Shown here: positions 8,456-17,963 of the stretch, in pieces
Layout: every line of letters starts with the position of its first letter
How positions within the stretch are numbered: the first letter of the stretch is position 1
DNA from: Thiocapsa rosea
GTDB taxonomy: Bacteria; Pseudomonadota; Gammaproteobacteria; Chromatiales; Chromatiaceae
Reading direction: 5' to 3'
DNA: 64,000 bases
NCBI RefSeq assembly: GCF_003634315.1
Contig: NZ_RBXL01000001.1
Location: forward strand, 4,134,501-4,198,500
Translations under genes and position numbers: made by a program
Notes under the pieces: generated by a model
Databases searched by the model: none
What the model was told of the DNA's origin: nothing
What the model saw: only the letters and a program-made list of their open reading frames with translations

Positions 8456-9262
8456 ATGGGTGCCGAAGAGGCGTTGAAGCAAGGCGACCTGGATGCCGCC
8501 CTCGCCGACCTGACCGATCGGGTTCGCCGGGCGCCGGCCGACGCGCGCCTGCGGACCTTTCTGTTTCAATTATTCGCTGTCCTGGGGCAGTGGGACCGAG
8601 CGCTGAGCCAGCTCAACGTTGCCGGGGAGTTGGACGCCGGCACCCTGGCCATGGTCAGCACCTATCGCGATCTCTTGAGTTGCGAGGCGCTGCGCGCGCA
8701 GGTCTTCGCCGGGGAGCGCGACCCGCTGGTTCTGGGCGAGCCGGCGCAGTGGGTCGCACTCCTGTTCCAGGCACTACGCCTCGCGGCTCAGGGGCGGGTG
8801 GAGCATTCTCAGGCCTTGCGCGAGCGGGCATTGGAGGCCGCGCCGGCCTCCTCGGGGCGCATCGACGGAGAGCCGTTTATCTGGATCGCCGATGCGGACG
8901 GGCGCCTGGGACCCATGCTGGAGATCATCCTGGAAGGGCGCTATTCCTGGGTCCCGTTCCAACACCTGCGGACGCTGGTCCTGGAGGAGCCGACCGATCT
9001 GCGCGACCTGGTCTGGGCACCGGCACATATCACCTGGGCCAATGGGGGCGAGGCGGTCGCCTTCGTCCCGTCACGGTATCCGGGCTCGGAATCGAGTCCG
9101 GATCCGCGCATCCGACTCGCGCGTTTGACCGAGTGGACGGAGCAGGGCGGCGAGCTCTTTACGGGTCTGGGACAACGCATGCTGACCACCGACGCGGGCG
9201 ACTATTCCTTGCTGGCGACACGCCGTATCGAGATCGATCCACCGTCCGAAGGGGTGTCCTGA
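8456..9262 (+). CDS. tagJ: T6SS accessory protein TagJ (ImpE/SciE)
   Basis: A 268-residue protein with the ImpE architecture: an N-terminal TPR-like part (EEALKQGDLDAALADLTDRV, FLFQLFAVLGQWDRALSQLN) and the C-terminal family block PFIWIADADGRLGPMLEIIL, EGRYSWVPFQHL, DLVWAPAHITWANGGEAVAF. TagJ binds TssB and ClpV in systems such as Pseudomonas H1 and is thought to tune sheath disassembly. I chose the ATG at 8456, with GGGAG at 8445-8449 as ribosome site; a GTG at 8417 in frame would add 13 residues. It follows the hcp-flanking repeat and begins a tightly packed run (tssE starts 6 bp after its stop). Confidence 0.9.
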   Translation: MGAEEALKQGDLDAALADLTDRVRRAPADARLRTFLFQLFAVLGQWDRALSQLNVAGELDAGTLAMVSTYRDLLSCEALRAQVFAGERDPLVLGEPAQWVALLFQALRLAAQGRVEHSQALRERALEAAPASSGRIDGEPFIWIADADGRLGPMLEIILEGRYSWVPFQHLRTLVLEEPTDLRDLVWAPAHITWANGGEAVAFVPSRYPGSESSPDPRIRLARLTEWTEQGGELFTGLGQRMLTTDAGDYSLLATRRIEIDPPSEGVS

Positions 9263-9267
9263 GCGCG

Positions 9268-9780
9268 ATGGCGGATCTGACCCCGAAAGAACGTCTGCAG
9301 CCCTCGTTGCTCGACCGGCTGACCGACGACGCACCGCAACAGCGCGAGGAGTCGCGGGACCAGCGTGTCCTCTCGCCGCGCAAGCTCAAGCAATGTGTCA
9401 TCCGTGACCTGGAGTGGCTCCTCAACACCTGCGATTTGGCGACGGTTCAGGACTTGGCACCCTATCCGCAGGTCGAGTCCTCGGTCGTCAACTTCGGGAT
9501 GCCGGACCTCGCCGGGCGCAACCTCTCGGGACTCGACGTCCTGACGCTGGAGCGCCGGTTGCGCCAAGCGATCCTGCGCTTCGAGCCACGGATCCTGCGG
9601 CAGGGTCTGAGTATTCGCGCCGTCGTCGACGCCGAGGAAATGACGCCGAATGCGATCCGTTTCGACATCGAAGGCGAGCTTTGGGGCACGCCCATGCCGC
9701 AGCGGCTGTATCTCAAGACCGACGTGGATCTGGAGAACGGCGAAATCCGTGTCTACGAGACGACCCCGTCGAGCGGCTGA
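9268..9780 (+). CDS. tssE: T6SS baseplate protein TssE (gp25-like)
   Basis: TssE is the gp25/lysozyme-like baseplate wedge protein. The 170-residue product reads MADLTPKERLQPSLLDRLTD, then RDLEWLLNTCDLATVQDLAPYP, SSVVNFGMPDLAG, DVLTLERRLRQAILRFEPRI and a C-terminal FDIEGELWGTPMPQRLYLKT. The ERRLRQAI/EPR block is the EPR motif found in gp25-like proteins that docks the sheath to the baseplate. The frame is open far upstream through tagJ but the ATG at 9268, right after the tagJ stop, gives the family length. Confidence 0.94.
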   Translation: MADLTPKERLQPSLLDRLTDDAPQQREESRDQRVLSPRKLKQCVIRDLEWLLNTCDLATVQDLAPYPQVESSVVNFGMPDLAGRNLSGLDVLTLERRLRQAILRFEPRILRQGLSIRAVVDAEEMTPNAIRFDIEGELWGTPMPQRLYLKTDVDLENGEIRVYETTPSSG

Positions 9781-9788
9781 GAGACATC

Positions 9789-11678
9789 ATGGATCCGCGT
9801 CTCCTCTCCTATTACAACCGCGAGCTTGCGCATCTGCGCGAGATGGGCGGCGAGTTCGCGGCCGAGTTCCCCAAGATCGCCGGTCGGCTGGGTCTTTCCG
9901 GCTTCGAGTGTGCGGACCCCTATGTCGAGCGTCTGCTCGAGGGCTTCGCCTTCCTGGCCGCCCGCGTCCAGCTCAAGATCGATGCCGAGTTCCCGGCCTT
10001 CACGCAGCACCTGTTGGAGACCGTCTATCCTCACTATCTGGCGCCGACCCCATCGATGGCGGTGGTCCAGCTCGCGCCGGATCTCAATGAAGGGGCGCTG
10101 GCCGAGGGTGTCGTTCTTCCGCGCGAGACCCAATTGCGCAGCACCATCGGCAAGGGCGAGCAGACCGCCTGCGAGTACCGCACGGCCCACGAGGTGCGGC
10201 TCTGGCCCCTCGAGCTGACCGAGGCGGAGTACTTCACCCACATCGGGCCGGTCGCGCGGGCGGATCTGCCGGTTCTGCAACGCAGCAAGGCGGGGATCCG
10301 GCTGCGCCTGCGCATGACGGCCGGTCTGACCTTTGCGCAGCTTGCCCCGAGCCGGCCGGACCTGTTCCGGTTGGATCTCTTCCTGCAGGGGACCGACCAG
10401 CTCCCGTTCGATCTCTATTCCCAATTGCTCGGCAATACCACGGCCGTGCTGGTCCAGCCGACCGGTCGACCCGTACCCTGGATCGAGGTGCTCCCGGCGA
10501 CCGTCCTGCGTCCGCTCGGTTTCGAGGAGGACGAGGCCCTCTTGCCCTATGCCCCGACGTCGTTTCACGGGTATCGGCATCTGCACGAGTACTTCGCCTT
10601 TCCCTCACGCTTTCTCTTCGTGGCCGTCGACGCCTTGGGCCCGATTCTGCGACGCATCGCCGCGTCCGAGGTCGATCTGATCCTGCTCTTTGGACGGACG
10701 GCCCCGTCACTCGACGGTGTTCTCAACGCGGGCAATTTCGCACTCCATTGCACCCCGGTCATCAACCTGTTCCCCAAGCGCTGCGACCGGATTCATCTCG
10801 GCGATGCCGGGCCGGACTATCACGTCGTCCCGGACCGGACCCGCCCGATGGACTTCGAGGTCTATCGTGTCGACGGCGTGACGGGTTACGGGGCCGCGAC
10901 CACGGAGATGCGCGAGTTCAGGCCCTTCTACTCCGCCACCGACATGAGCGCGCGGGAGGCCGAGCCGGCCTACTACAGCGTGCATCGCGTGCCGCGCCGG
11001 TTCTCCTCGCGGCAGCGCCGACAGGGGCCGCGTTCGAGCTACATCGGCAGCGAGGTCTATGTGAATCTGGTCGACAGCGGAGATGTGCCCTGGTCGAGCC
11101 GGCTGCGTCAGCTCGCGGTGACCGGACTCTGCACCAACCGGGATTTGCCGCTGCAGATGCCGGTGGGGACCGGCACGACGGATTTCTCGCTCGAGATCGG
11201 CGCACCCGTGCGGGCGGTGCGTGTGGTGGCGGGGCCAACGCGACCGCAGCCCTCGCATGCGCACGGCGACACCGCCTGGCGTCTCATCAGTCATCTGTCT
11301 CTGAACTATCTCTCGATCGCCGACAGCGACGGCGGCACCGGCGCGGCGGCACTCCGCGAGCTCTTGGCGCTTTACGCGGATCTCGCCAATGCCGACGTCC
11401 GTCATCAGGTCGAGGGGCTGCGCGGTGTGGCCTCGCGGCCCATCACGCGACGCCTGCCCGGCGTGCGGCCCGTCACCTATGCGCGCGGTTTGGAGATCAG
11501 TCTGCATTGCGACGAGACCGCCTTCGAGGGCACGGGCGTCTTCCTCCTGGGGTCCGTGCTCGAACGCTTCTTTGCCCGCTACTGCTCGATCAACAGCTTT
11601 ACCGAGACCCTGCTCAAGACCGACCGTGGAGAGGTGATGCGATGGCCAGCGACGATCGGCCGCCGACCGATCTTGTGA
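9789..11678 (+). CDS. tssF: T6SS baseplate protein TssF
   Basis: TssF (ImpG/VasA) pairs with TssG as the baseplate wedge. The 629-residue protein begins MDPRLLSYYNRELAHLREMG, followed by EFAAEFPKIAGRLGLSGFEC and DPYVERLLEGFAFLAARVQL, the unmistakable start of the family. Later signatures include FPSRFLFVA, LHCTPVINLFPKRCDRI, EVYRVDGVTGYG, FSSRQRRQGPRSSYIGSEVY and the C-terminal GSVLERFFARYCSINSFTET. Length is usual. It begins 8 bp after tssE and overlaps tssG by 37 bp, as in many T6SS operons, which suggests translational coupling. Confidence 0.96.
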   Translation: MDPRLLSYYNRELAHLREMGGEFAAEFPKIAGRLGLSGFECADPYVERLLEGFAFLAARVQLKIDAEFPAFTQHLLETVYPHYLAPTPSMAVVQLAPDLNEGALAEGVVLPRETQLRSTIGKGEQTACEYRTAHEVRLWPLELTEAEYFTHIGPVARADLPVLQRSKAGIRLRLRMTAGLTFAQLAPSRPDLFRLDLFLQGTDQLPFDLYSQLLGNTTAVLVQPTGRPVPWIEVLPATVLRPLGFEEDEALLPYAPTSFHGYRHLHEYFAFPSRFLFVAVDALGPILRRIAASEVDLILLFGRTAPSLDGVLNAGNFALHCTPVINLFPKRCDRIHLGDAGPDYHVVPDRTRPMDFEVYRVDGVTGYGAATTEMREFRPFYSATDMSAREAEPAYYSVHRVPRRFSSRQRRQGPRSSYIGSEVYVNLVDSGDVPWSSRLRQLAVTGLCTNRDLPLQMPVGTGTTDFSLEIGAPVRAVRVVAGPTRPQPSHAHGDTAWRLISHLSLNYLSIADSDGGTGAAALRELLALYADLANADVRHQVEGLRGVASRPITRRLPGVRPVTYARGLEISLHCDETAFEGTGVFLLGSVLERFFARYCSINSFTETLLKTDRGEVMRWPATIGRRPIL

Positions 11679-12817
11679 CGGCGCCCGCCGGTGACCTTGC
11701 TCCGGGCGATCTTGCCGCACCGGAGCAGATGGCCCGACCCGACGAGCCACTGGTGACGCCGAATACGGCGCTGCCCGATACGGCTCGCGACCGTGTCAAG
11801 CAGGCCCTATTCGGCGAGATGGCGGCCGCGCCCTGGCGCTTCGGGTTTTTTCAGACCCTGCGTCGGCTCGAAGCCCTGCAGCCGGAACGACCGAGGCTCG
11901 GCGCCTCGGCCCGGCCCGTCGATGATCCGATTCGACTGGGCCAGCAGCCTTCGATGATCTTCGCGCCGGCCGAGCTTGCCGCACTGCTGCGGCCCGCGTC
12001 CGGCCGGCCGGCGCGGCTTCTGGTCTACTTCTTCGGTCTGCTCGGCCCCAATGGCCCGCTGCCGCTGCATCTCACCGAGTACGCACGCGAGCGGCAACGA
12101 CACGCCTCGGATCCGACCTTCGCGCGGTTTCTGGATCTCTTTCATCATCGGATGCTGACGCTCTTCTATCGCGGCTGGGCTCAAGCGCAGCCCGCGGTCA
12201 GCTTCGACCGCCCGACGCAGGACCGCTTCGGGACCTATCTCGGCGCCCTGGGCGGGACCGGTATGCCGGCCTACCAAGGTCGCGACGCCATGCCGGATCT
12301 GGCCAAGCGCCATTTCGCCGGGCACCTGTCCTGCCAGGCGCGCCATCCGGACGGGCTGCGCGCCATGCTGGCCGCGTTTCTGCGGCTGCCGGTGCGCATC
12401 GAGGAGTTTATCGGTCATTGGCTGGTGCTGCCGCCCGATTGCCGGTTGCGTCTCGGCGAGACGCCCGGCACGGGGGCTTTGGGTCGTACCACGACGCTCG
12501 GCGGGCGGGTGTGGGATCACCAATCCAAGTTTCGCGTGTCGATCGGTCCGGTCGGCTTGGCCGATTATCGTCGGCTGCTGCCGGGCGGGGAGACCCTGCA
12601 GAGGATCAAGGCCGTGGTGCGGAACTATATGGGCGACCAGCTCGATTGGGATCTGAACCCGGTGCTCACGGCTGCCGAGGTTCCGCCGCTGTGTCTCGGC
12701 AATGGCGGGCGGCTGGGTTGGACGACCTGGCTCACGAGCTGCCCCTTGGGTCGGGACGGGGACGATTTGAAGCTCGATCCGCACAAGCGGCTCGATTCGA
12801 CCAGGAGCACACGATGA
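11642..12817 (+). CDS. tssG: T6SS baseplate protein TssG
   Basis: TssG (ImpH/VasB), 391 residues. After a proline-rich leader it has APWRFGFFQTLRRLEALQPE, FAPAELAALL, LVYFFGLLGPNGPLPLHLTE, FLDLFHHRMLTLFYRGWAQA and the C-terminal GRVWDHQSKFRVSIGPVGLA and GWTTWL, all family blocks. The leader of about 60 residues before the RFGFFQTLR block is longer than in many TssG proteins and low in complexity. ATG at 11642 lies inside the end of tssF; the stop overlaps the clpV start (ATGA), so translation of tssF, tssG and clpV is likely coupled. Confidence 0.95.
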   Translation: MASDDRPPTDLVTAPAGDLAPGDLAAPEQMARPDEPLVTPNTALPDTARDRVKQALFGEMAAAPWRFGFFQTLRRLEALQPERPRLGASARPVDDPIRLGQQPSMIFAPAELAALLRPASGRPARLLVYFFGLLGPNGPLPLHLTEYARERQRHASDPTFARFLDLFHHRMLTLFYRGWAQAQPAVSFDRPTQDRFGTYLGALGGTGMPAYQGRDAMPDLAKRHFAGHLSCQARHPDGLRAMLAAFLRLPVRIEEFIGHWLVLPPDCRLRLGETPGTGALGRTTTLGGRVWDHQSKFRVSIGPVGLADYRRLLPGGETLQRIKAVVRNYMGDQLDWDLNPVLTAAEVPPLCLGNGGRLGWTTWLTSCPLGRDGDDLKLDPHKRLDSTRSTR

Positions 12818-15621
12818 CCGAGATCAGCCGCACCGCACTGTTCGGCAAGCTCAATCCGCTCGCCTACAAGGCTATCGAAAGTGCCACCGTCTTCTGCAAG
12901 ATGCGCGGCAATCCTTACGTGGAGCTGGTGCACTGGCTCAATCAGATCCTCCAGAATCAGGACTCGGACCTACACCGGATCATCCGACAGTTCGACTTGG
13001 ACCCGGCCGGTTTGGCGCGCGACTTCACCGAGTCCCTGGATCGACTCCCGCGCGGCTCGCGCTCCATCTCGGATCTGTCCTCCGACGTCGAGGAGGCCGT
13101 GGAGCGGGGCTGGACCTACGGGACCCTGATGTTCGGCGAGTCGCAGGTCCGCACCGGCCATCTCCTGGTCGGGATGCTCAAGACCCGCGGTCTGCGCAGC
13201 GCCCTGCTCGGGATCTCGCGCCAGTTCGACACGATCGTCACGGATACCCTGACCGATCGCTTTGCCGAGATCGTCTCGGGCTCGCCGGAGGATCGCCTGA
13301 GTGCCAGCGACGGTTTTCAAACGGGCGGCGGCGCCGCGCCCGGAGAGACGAGCGCGGCCATGGCCCCGGCCCAGATGGGCAAGCAGGAGGCGCTTAAACA
13401 ATTCTCCATCGACCTGACCGAGCGCGCCCGCAACGGCGAGCTGGATCCCATCGTCGGACGCGACGAGGAGATCCGCCAGATGATCGACATCCTCATGCGG
13501 CGGCGTCAGAACAACCCCATCCTGACGGGCGAGGCCGGCGTAGGTAAGACGGCCGTCGTCGAAGGCTTCGCCTTGCGCCTGGCGTCGGGCGAGGTGCCGC
13601 CACCGCTCAAGGAGGTCAGCCTGCGGACCCTGGATGTCGGTTTGCTGCAGGCCGGCGCGAGCATGAAGGGCGAGTTCGAGAACCGGCTGCGTCAGGTGAT
13701 CGAAGAGGTGCAGGCCTCCCCGAAGCCGATCATCCTCTTCATCGACGAGGCCCATACCCTGATCGGCGCCGGCGGTACCGCCGGCACCGGCGACGCGGCC
13801 AACCTGCTCAAACCGGCGCTCGCACGCGGGACGCTGCGCACGGTCGCCGCCACGACCTGGAGTGAGTACAAGAAATACATCGAGAAGGATCCGGCCCTGA
13901 CCCGTCGCTTCCAGGTGGTCGCCATCGACGAGCCGAGCGAGGAGAAGGCGATCCTCATGGTCCGCGGCATCGCCTCGACGCTGGAGAAGCATCACCAGGT
14001 GCAGTTGCTCGACGAGGGCCTCGAGAGCGCGGTCCGACTCTCGCATCGCTACATCCCTGCACGCCAATTGCCCGACAAGGCCGTCAGCCTGCTCGATACC
14101 GCCTGTGCCCGAGTCGCCATCAGTCAGGCGGCCGAGCCGGCCGAGGTCGAGGACTGCCGACGCCGGATCGAGGGGCTTGAGACGGAGCTGGCGATCATCG
14201 ATCGCGAGACGGCGGTGGGTGTCGATACGCAGGAGCGGGCGCGCGCGGCAGGGGAGACGGTGGCTGAGGAGCGCGAGCGTCTGGAGGGGCTTCGCGGCCG
14301 TTGGGAGGCCGAGAAGGCGCTGGTGCGCGAGATTCTCGATCTGCGAGCGGTGCTGCGCGGCCATCAGGCACCTGTCGAAGGGACGGGTAGCCCTTTGGAG
14401 CAGGCGGCGGAGGCGGTTGCGCCCGCGTCGGCGCATCCAGATCCGCACGACGCCGATCGGTCGACCCAGGACCCGTCTTCCGATTCGGGATCGGCGTCTC
14501 CGGCGGGCCCGCCACCGCTGTCCGACGCCGAGCGTACGTCCGCTTTAAAGCGGCTGCGCGCACTCCAAGCCGAGCTGCAGGACCTTCAAGGGGAACGCCC
14601 CCTGATCCTCCCCAGCGTCGACGCCCAGGCGGTTGCCTCGGTGGTCGCCGACTGGACCGGCATCCCGGTCGGACGCATGGTCAAGGACGAGGTGACGGCC
14701 GTGCTGAACCTGGCGGACACGCTCAACAAGCGCGTCATCGGCCAACGCCATGCGCTTGAGATGATCGCCAAACGGATCCAGACCTCGCGTGCCCGGCTCG
14801 ACAATCCGAGCAAGCCGATCGGCGTCTTCCTGCTCGCCGGTCCCTCCGGTGTCGGCAAGACCGAGACCGGCCTCGCGCTCGCCGAGGCCCTCTACGGCGG
14901 CGAGCAGAACATCATCACCATCAACATGAGCGAGTTCCAGGAGGCCCATACGGTCTCCACGCTCAAGGGCGCGCCCCCCGGCTATGTCGGCTACGGCGAG
15001 GGCGGCATCCTCACCGAGGCCGTGCGGCGCAAGCCCTACAGCGTGGTCCTGCTCGACGAGGTCGAGAAAGCCCATCCGGACGTGCACGAGATCTTCTTCC
15101 AGGTCTTCGACAAGGGCTGGATGGAGGATGCCGAAGGGCGGTACATCGACTTTCGCAATACCCTGATCCTGCTCACGACCAACGTCGGCACGGATCTGAT
15201 CATGTCGCTGTGCAAGGATCCCGAGCTGATGCCCGATGTCGAGGGGATCGGCACCGCCTTGCGTCAGCCTCTGCTCAAGGTCTTCCCGCCTGCGCTGCTC
15301 GGGCGACTTGTCGCCATTCCCTACTATCCACTGAGCGACGAGATGCTCGGCCTCATCATCCGGTTGCAGTTGGGCCGCATCGTGCGGCGGATCGCGGAGA
15401 ACCATCGCGCCGCGCTGACCTACGACGAGGCCGTCATCGAATTGATCGCCCGGCGCTGCGCCGAGGTCGAGAGCGGCGCGCGGGTGGTGGATGCCATCCT
15501 CACCAATACGGTGCTGCCGGCCATCAGTCGCGAGCTGCTCAATCGGACATTGGAGGGGAAAACGATCGGAAGGATCGCGATCGGGTCGGGCGACGACGGC
15601 TTCAGCTACAGTTTCGAATGA
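12814..15621 (+). CDS. clpV: T6SS sheath-recycling AAA+ ATPase ClpV (TssH)
   Basis: ClpV unfolds contracted TssB/TssC sheaths so the machine can be reused. The 935-residue protein has an N-terminal Clp domain (MTEISRTALFGKLNPLAYKA, RGNPYVELVHWLNQIL), a first AAA domain with Walker A GEAGVGKT (239-246) and Walker B ILFIDEAHTLIGAGG, a long middle domain, and a second AAA domain with Walker A GPSGVGKT (676-683), the GAPPGYVGYGEGG pore loop and VVLLDEVEKAHPDV. The middle domain contains an unusually long, low-complexity Pro/Ser/Asp-rich insertion (roughly residues 520-575) compared with typical ClpV. Start overlaps the tssG stop. Confidence 0.97.
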   Translation: MTEISRTALFGKLNPLAYKAIESATVFCKMRGNPYVELVHWLNQILQNQDSDLHRIIRQFDLDPAGLARDFTESLDRLPRGSRSISDLSSDVEEAVERGWTYGTLMFGESQVRTGHLLVGMLKTRGLRSALLGISRQFDTIVTDTLTDRFAEIVSGSPEDRLSASDGFQTGGGAAPGETSAAMAPAQMGKQEALKQFSIDLTERARNGELDPIVGRDEEIRQMIDILMRRRQNNPILTGEAGVGKTAVVEGFALRLASGEVPPPLKEVSLRTLDVGLLQAGASMKGEFENRLRQVIEEVQASPKPIILFIDEAHTLIGAGGTAGTGDAANLLKPALARGTLRTVAATTWSEYKKYIEKDPALTRRFQVVAIDEPSEEKAILMVRGIASTLEKHHQVQLLDEGLESAVRLSHRYIPARQLPDKAVSLLDTACARVAISQAAEPAEVEDCRRRIEGLETELAIIDRETAVGVDTQERARAAGETVAEERERLEGLRGRWEAEKALVREILDLRAVLRGHQAPVEGTGSPLEQAAEAVAPASAHPDPHDADRSTQDPSSDSGSASPAGPPPLSDAERTSALKRLRALQAELQDLQGERPLILPSVDAQAVASVVADWTGIPVGRMVKDEVTAVLNLADTLNKRVIGQRHALEMIAKRIQTSRARLDNPSKPIGVFLLAGPSGVGKTETGLALAEALYGGEQNIITINMSEFQEAHTVSTLKGAPPGYVGYGEGGILTEAVRRKPYSVVLLDEVEKAHPDVHEIFFQVFDKGWMEDAEGRYIDFRNTLILLTTNVGTDLIMSLCKDPELMPDVEGIGTALRQPLLKVFPPALLGRLVAIPYYPLSDEMLGLIIRLQLGRIVRRIAENHRAALTYDEAVIELIARRCAEVESGARVVDAILTNTVLPAISRELLNRTLEGKTIGRIAIGSGDDGFSYSFE

Positions 15622-15671
15622 GCCATTGAGTCGCTTGGCATCGCCGGGCTGGCGAACGCCTGCAACTCGTC

Positions 15672-15677
15672 TATACT
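15672..15677 (+). promoter_or_regulatory. candidate -10 element for the vgrG transcript
   Basis: TATACT within CTATACTCGGT, 29 bp upstream of the vgrG ATG, in the 84-bp gap after clpV. The same 11-base string CTATACTCGGT occurs at 35672-35682 upstream of tagH. No good -35 lies at the expected distance. Confidence 0.3.
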
Positions 15678-15705
15678 CGGTTGGAATCACGAGCGAGGGC
15701 CTGCA

Positions 15706-17937
15706 ATGCCTCTGAGCCAACGCGATCGGACCCTCGCGGTGAACACGCCGCTCGGCGAAGATGCGCTTCTTTTGCGGAGCATGACCGCAAACGAGCGCAT
15801 CAGCGCCTTGTTCGAATACGCGTTGGAGCTCAGCAGCGAAGACATCGATATCGCCCCGTCGGATCTGCTCGGCAAACCGGCCACCGTATCGCTGCGGTTG
15901 ATGGATGGAAGCAAGCGTTGGTTCAACGGCTGGATCAATCGCTTTTCACTCGTCGGCTTCGACGGTGCCGACGCACGCTATAAAGCCACATTGGTCCCCT
16001 GGCTTTGGTTTCTTTCGCGCACGGCCGACTGTCGTATCTTTCAAGAGCAGACGGTTCCGGATATCGTCAAATCCATCTTCCGCGAGCACGGATTCACCGA
16101 CTTCGAAGAGCGCCTCTCCGGGAGCTATCGGCAGTGGGTCTATTGCGTCCAGTATCGCGAGACGGATCTGAGCTTCGTCAGCCGCCTGTTGGAGCATGAG
16201 GGCATCTACTATTTCTTCGAGCACCAGGACGGCAAGCACAACCTGATTCTTGCCGACAGCTACAGCGCCCATTCCACGATTGCGGGCTACGAGGAGGTTC
16301 CTTATTTCCCACCCGATGCCGATTCGCTGCGCGAACGTGACCACATCAACGTTTGGTCGATCGAGCAACAGGTTCGCCCCGGTGCCTTCGCCAATACCTC
16401 CTTCGACTTCACCGCACCGCGCAAGAATCTGCTCGCAACCCGCAGCAGCCCCAAGCCGCACGAGCTGGCGGATTACGAGGTCTTCGACTATCCGGGCAAC
16501 TATGTCGAAGCTGGCGACAGCGAAACCTATGCGCGGGTGCGTCTCGAGGAGGCTCAGGCCGGACATGAGCTTGCCCGAGCACAAGGCACTGCCCGTGGAC
16601 TGGCCGCCGGTGCACTCTTCTCCCTTACCGGGCACCGGCGCGACGATCAGAACCGAGAATATCTCGTCCTATCCGCCGATTATCGGCTCAGGTCCGACGA
16701 ATTCGGATCGTTTGAATCGAACCCTTCCGAGCCGGTCTTTGCGAGCAGCCTGACCGTCATGGATGCACAAGTCCCTTACCGCCCGGCACGCGAGACCCCC
16801 AAGCCGATCGTTCAGGGTCCGCAGACCGCAATCGTCGTCGGCACGGCGGGAGAGGAGATCTGGACCGATCAATACGGGCGGGTCAAGGTTCAGTTCCATT
16901 GGGACCGCTACGGGAAGAACGACGAGAACAGCTCTTGCTGGGTCCGCGTCTCTCACCCCTGGGCAGGCAAGAACTGGGGCGCGGTGGCCATCCCGCGGAT
17001 CGGTCAGGAAGTGATCGTGGACTTCCTCGAAGGTGACCCGGATCAGCCTCTCATCACGGGCCGTGTCTACAACGGGGACCAGATGCCGCCTTGGGATCTG
17101 CCGGCGAATATGACCCAAAGCGGTGTCTTGAGTCGCTCGACCAAGGGCGGCGGCGTGGCGAATGCCAACGCCATTCGGATGGAGGACAAGAAGGGCGAGG
17201 AGCAGCTCTGGATCCACGCGGAGAAGAATCAGGACATCGAGGTCGAGAACGACGAGACTCATTGGGTAGGTCATGATCGGACCAAGACCATCGACCACGA
17301 TGAAACCAGCCACATCAAGCACGACCGCACCGAGACGGTCGACAACAACGAGACGATCACCATCCACGGCCATCGCACCGAGACCGTGGATAAGAACGAG
17401 ACCATCACCATCCATCAGAATCGCACGGAGACCGTCGACAAGAACGAGAGCATCACCATCGGCGGAGGACGTACCGAGAACGTCGCGAAGGATGAGAGCA
17501 TCACCATCGGCGCCAACCGCACGGAGAACGTAGCCAAAGACGAGCGCATCACCATCGGTGCCAACCGCACCGAGAGCGTGGGCAAGGACGAAAGCATCAG
17601 TATCGGATCCAGCCGGAGCGAAAACGTGGCCAAGGACGAGAGCATCACGATCGGCGGCGGGCGCACCGAGTCGGTCGCCAAATCGGAAAGCGTCTCGGTG
17701 GGAGAGGGCCGTTCGGTCTCGATCGGAAAGGACGACAGTCTCAGCGTCGGCAAGAATCTCACGATCAATGCCGGCGACTCGATTACCATCACGACCGGAA
17801 GCGCCAGTATCTCGATGAAGAAAGACGGGACTATCGTCATTAAGGGCAAGGATATATCGATCCAGGGAAGCGGAAAGATCAACGTCAAGGCATCGAGCGA
17901 CATCACGATGAAGGGCTCGAAGATCCTTCAAAACTAA
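15706..17937 (+). CDS. vgrG: T6SS spike protein VgrG (TssI) with repeat-rich C-terminal needle
   Basis: VgrG trimers form the spike on the Hcp tube and carry effectors. The 743-residue protein has the gp27-like part (residues 1 to about 370, e.g. YCVQYRETDLSFVSRLLEHE, GIYYFFEH), the gp5 OB-fold (EEIWTDQYGRVKVQFHWDRY, SCWVRVSHPWAGKNWGAVAI, GQEVIVDFLEGDPDQPLITG) and a C-terminal beta-helix region. There, a 16-residue unit of the type RTETVDKNETITIHQN repeats about ten times (see the separate entry) before the end KINVKASSDITMKGSKILQN. No extra enzymatic C-terminal domain is visible, so cargo is probably carried by the adjacent PAAR-like protein. It starts 84 bp after clpV and heads the cargo module. 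Confidence 0.95.
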   Translation: MPLSQRDRTLAVNTPLGEDALLLRSMTANERISALFEYALELSSEDIDIAPSDLLGKPATVSLRLMDGSKRWFNGWINRFSLVGFDGADARYKATLVPWLWFLSRTADCRIFQEQTVPDIVKSIFREHGFTDFEERLSGSYRQWVYCVQYRETDLSFVSRLLEHEGIYYFFEHQDGKHNLILADSYSAHSTIAGYEEVPYFPPDADSLRERDHINVWSIEQQVRPGAFANTSFDFTAPRKNLLATRSSPKPHELADYEVFDYPGNYVEAGDSETYARVRLEEAQAGHELARAQGTARGLAAGALFSLTGHRRDDQNREYLVLSADYRLRSDEFGSFESNPSEPVFASSLTVMDAQVPYRPARETPKPIVQGPQTAIVVGTAGEEIWTDQYGRVKVQFHWDRYGKNDENSSCWVRVSHPWAGKNWGAVAIPRIGQEVIVDFLEGDPDQPLITGRVYNGDQMPPWDLPANMTQSGVLSRSTKGGGVANANAIRMEDKKGEEQLWIHAEKNQDIEVENDETHWVGHDRTKTIDHDETSHIKHDRTETVDNNETITIHGHRTETVDKNETITIHQNRTETVDKNESITIGGGRTENVAKDESITIGANRTENVAKDERITIGANRTESVGKDESISIGSSRSENVAKDESITIGGGRTESVAKSESVSVGEGRSVSIGKDDSLSVGKNLTINAGDSITITTGSASISMKKDGTIVIKGKDISIQGSGKINVKASSDITMKGSKILQN
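17230..17757 (+). repeat. 48-bp coding tandem repeats in vgrG (16-residue needle units)
   Basis: Eleven in-phase 48-nt units, the first (17230-17277) degenerate and ten regular ones from 17278. Each codes for 16 residues of the pattern R-T/S-E-x-V-x-K-x-E-S/T-I-T-I-G-x-x; examples are RTENVAKDESITIGAN and RSENVAKDESITIGGG. Sixteen is twice the octad of the T4 gp5 beta-helix, so each unit may make two strands of a triple-stranded needle. Copy number could vary between strains by slippage. Confidence 0.9.
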
Positions 17938-17963
17938 GCCGACATCTTGCTCCGGGGAATACC

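Noticed and set aside
12970-14448. 492-codon open frame on the minus strand opposite clpV
   Set aside because: Shadow of clpV with low-complexity composition.
17230-17757. CRISPR-like periodicity of 48 bp
   Set aside because: Repeats are in phase with the VgrG frame, adjacent units diverge gradually, there is no repeat/spacer distinction and no cas gene.
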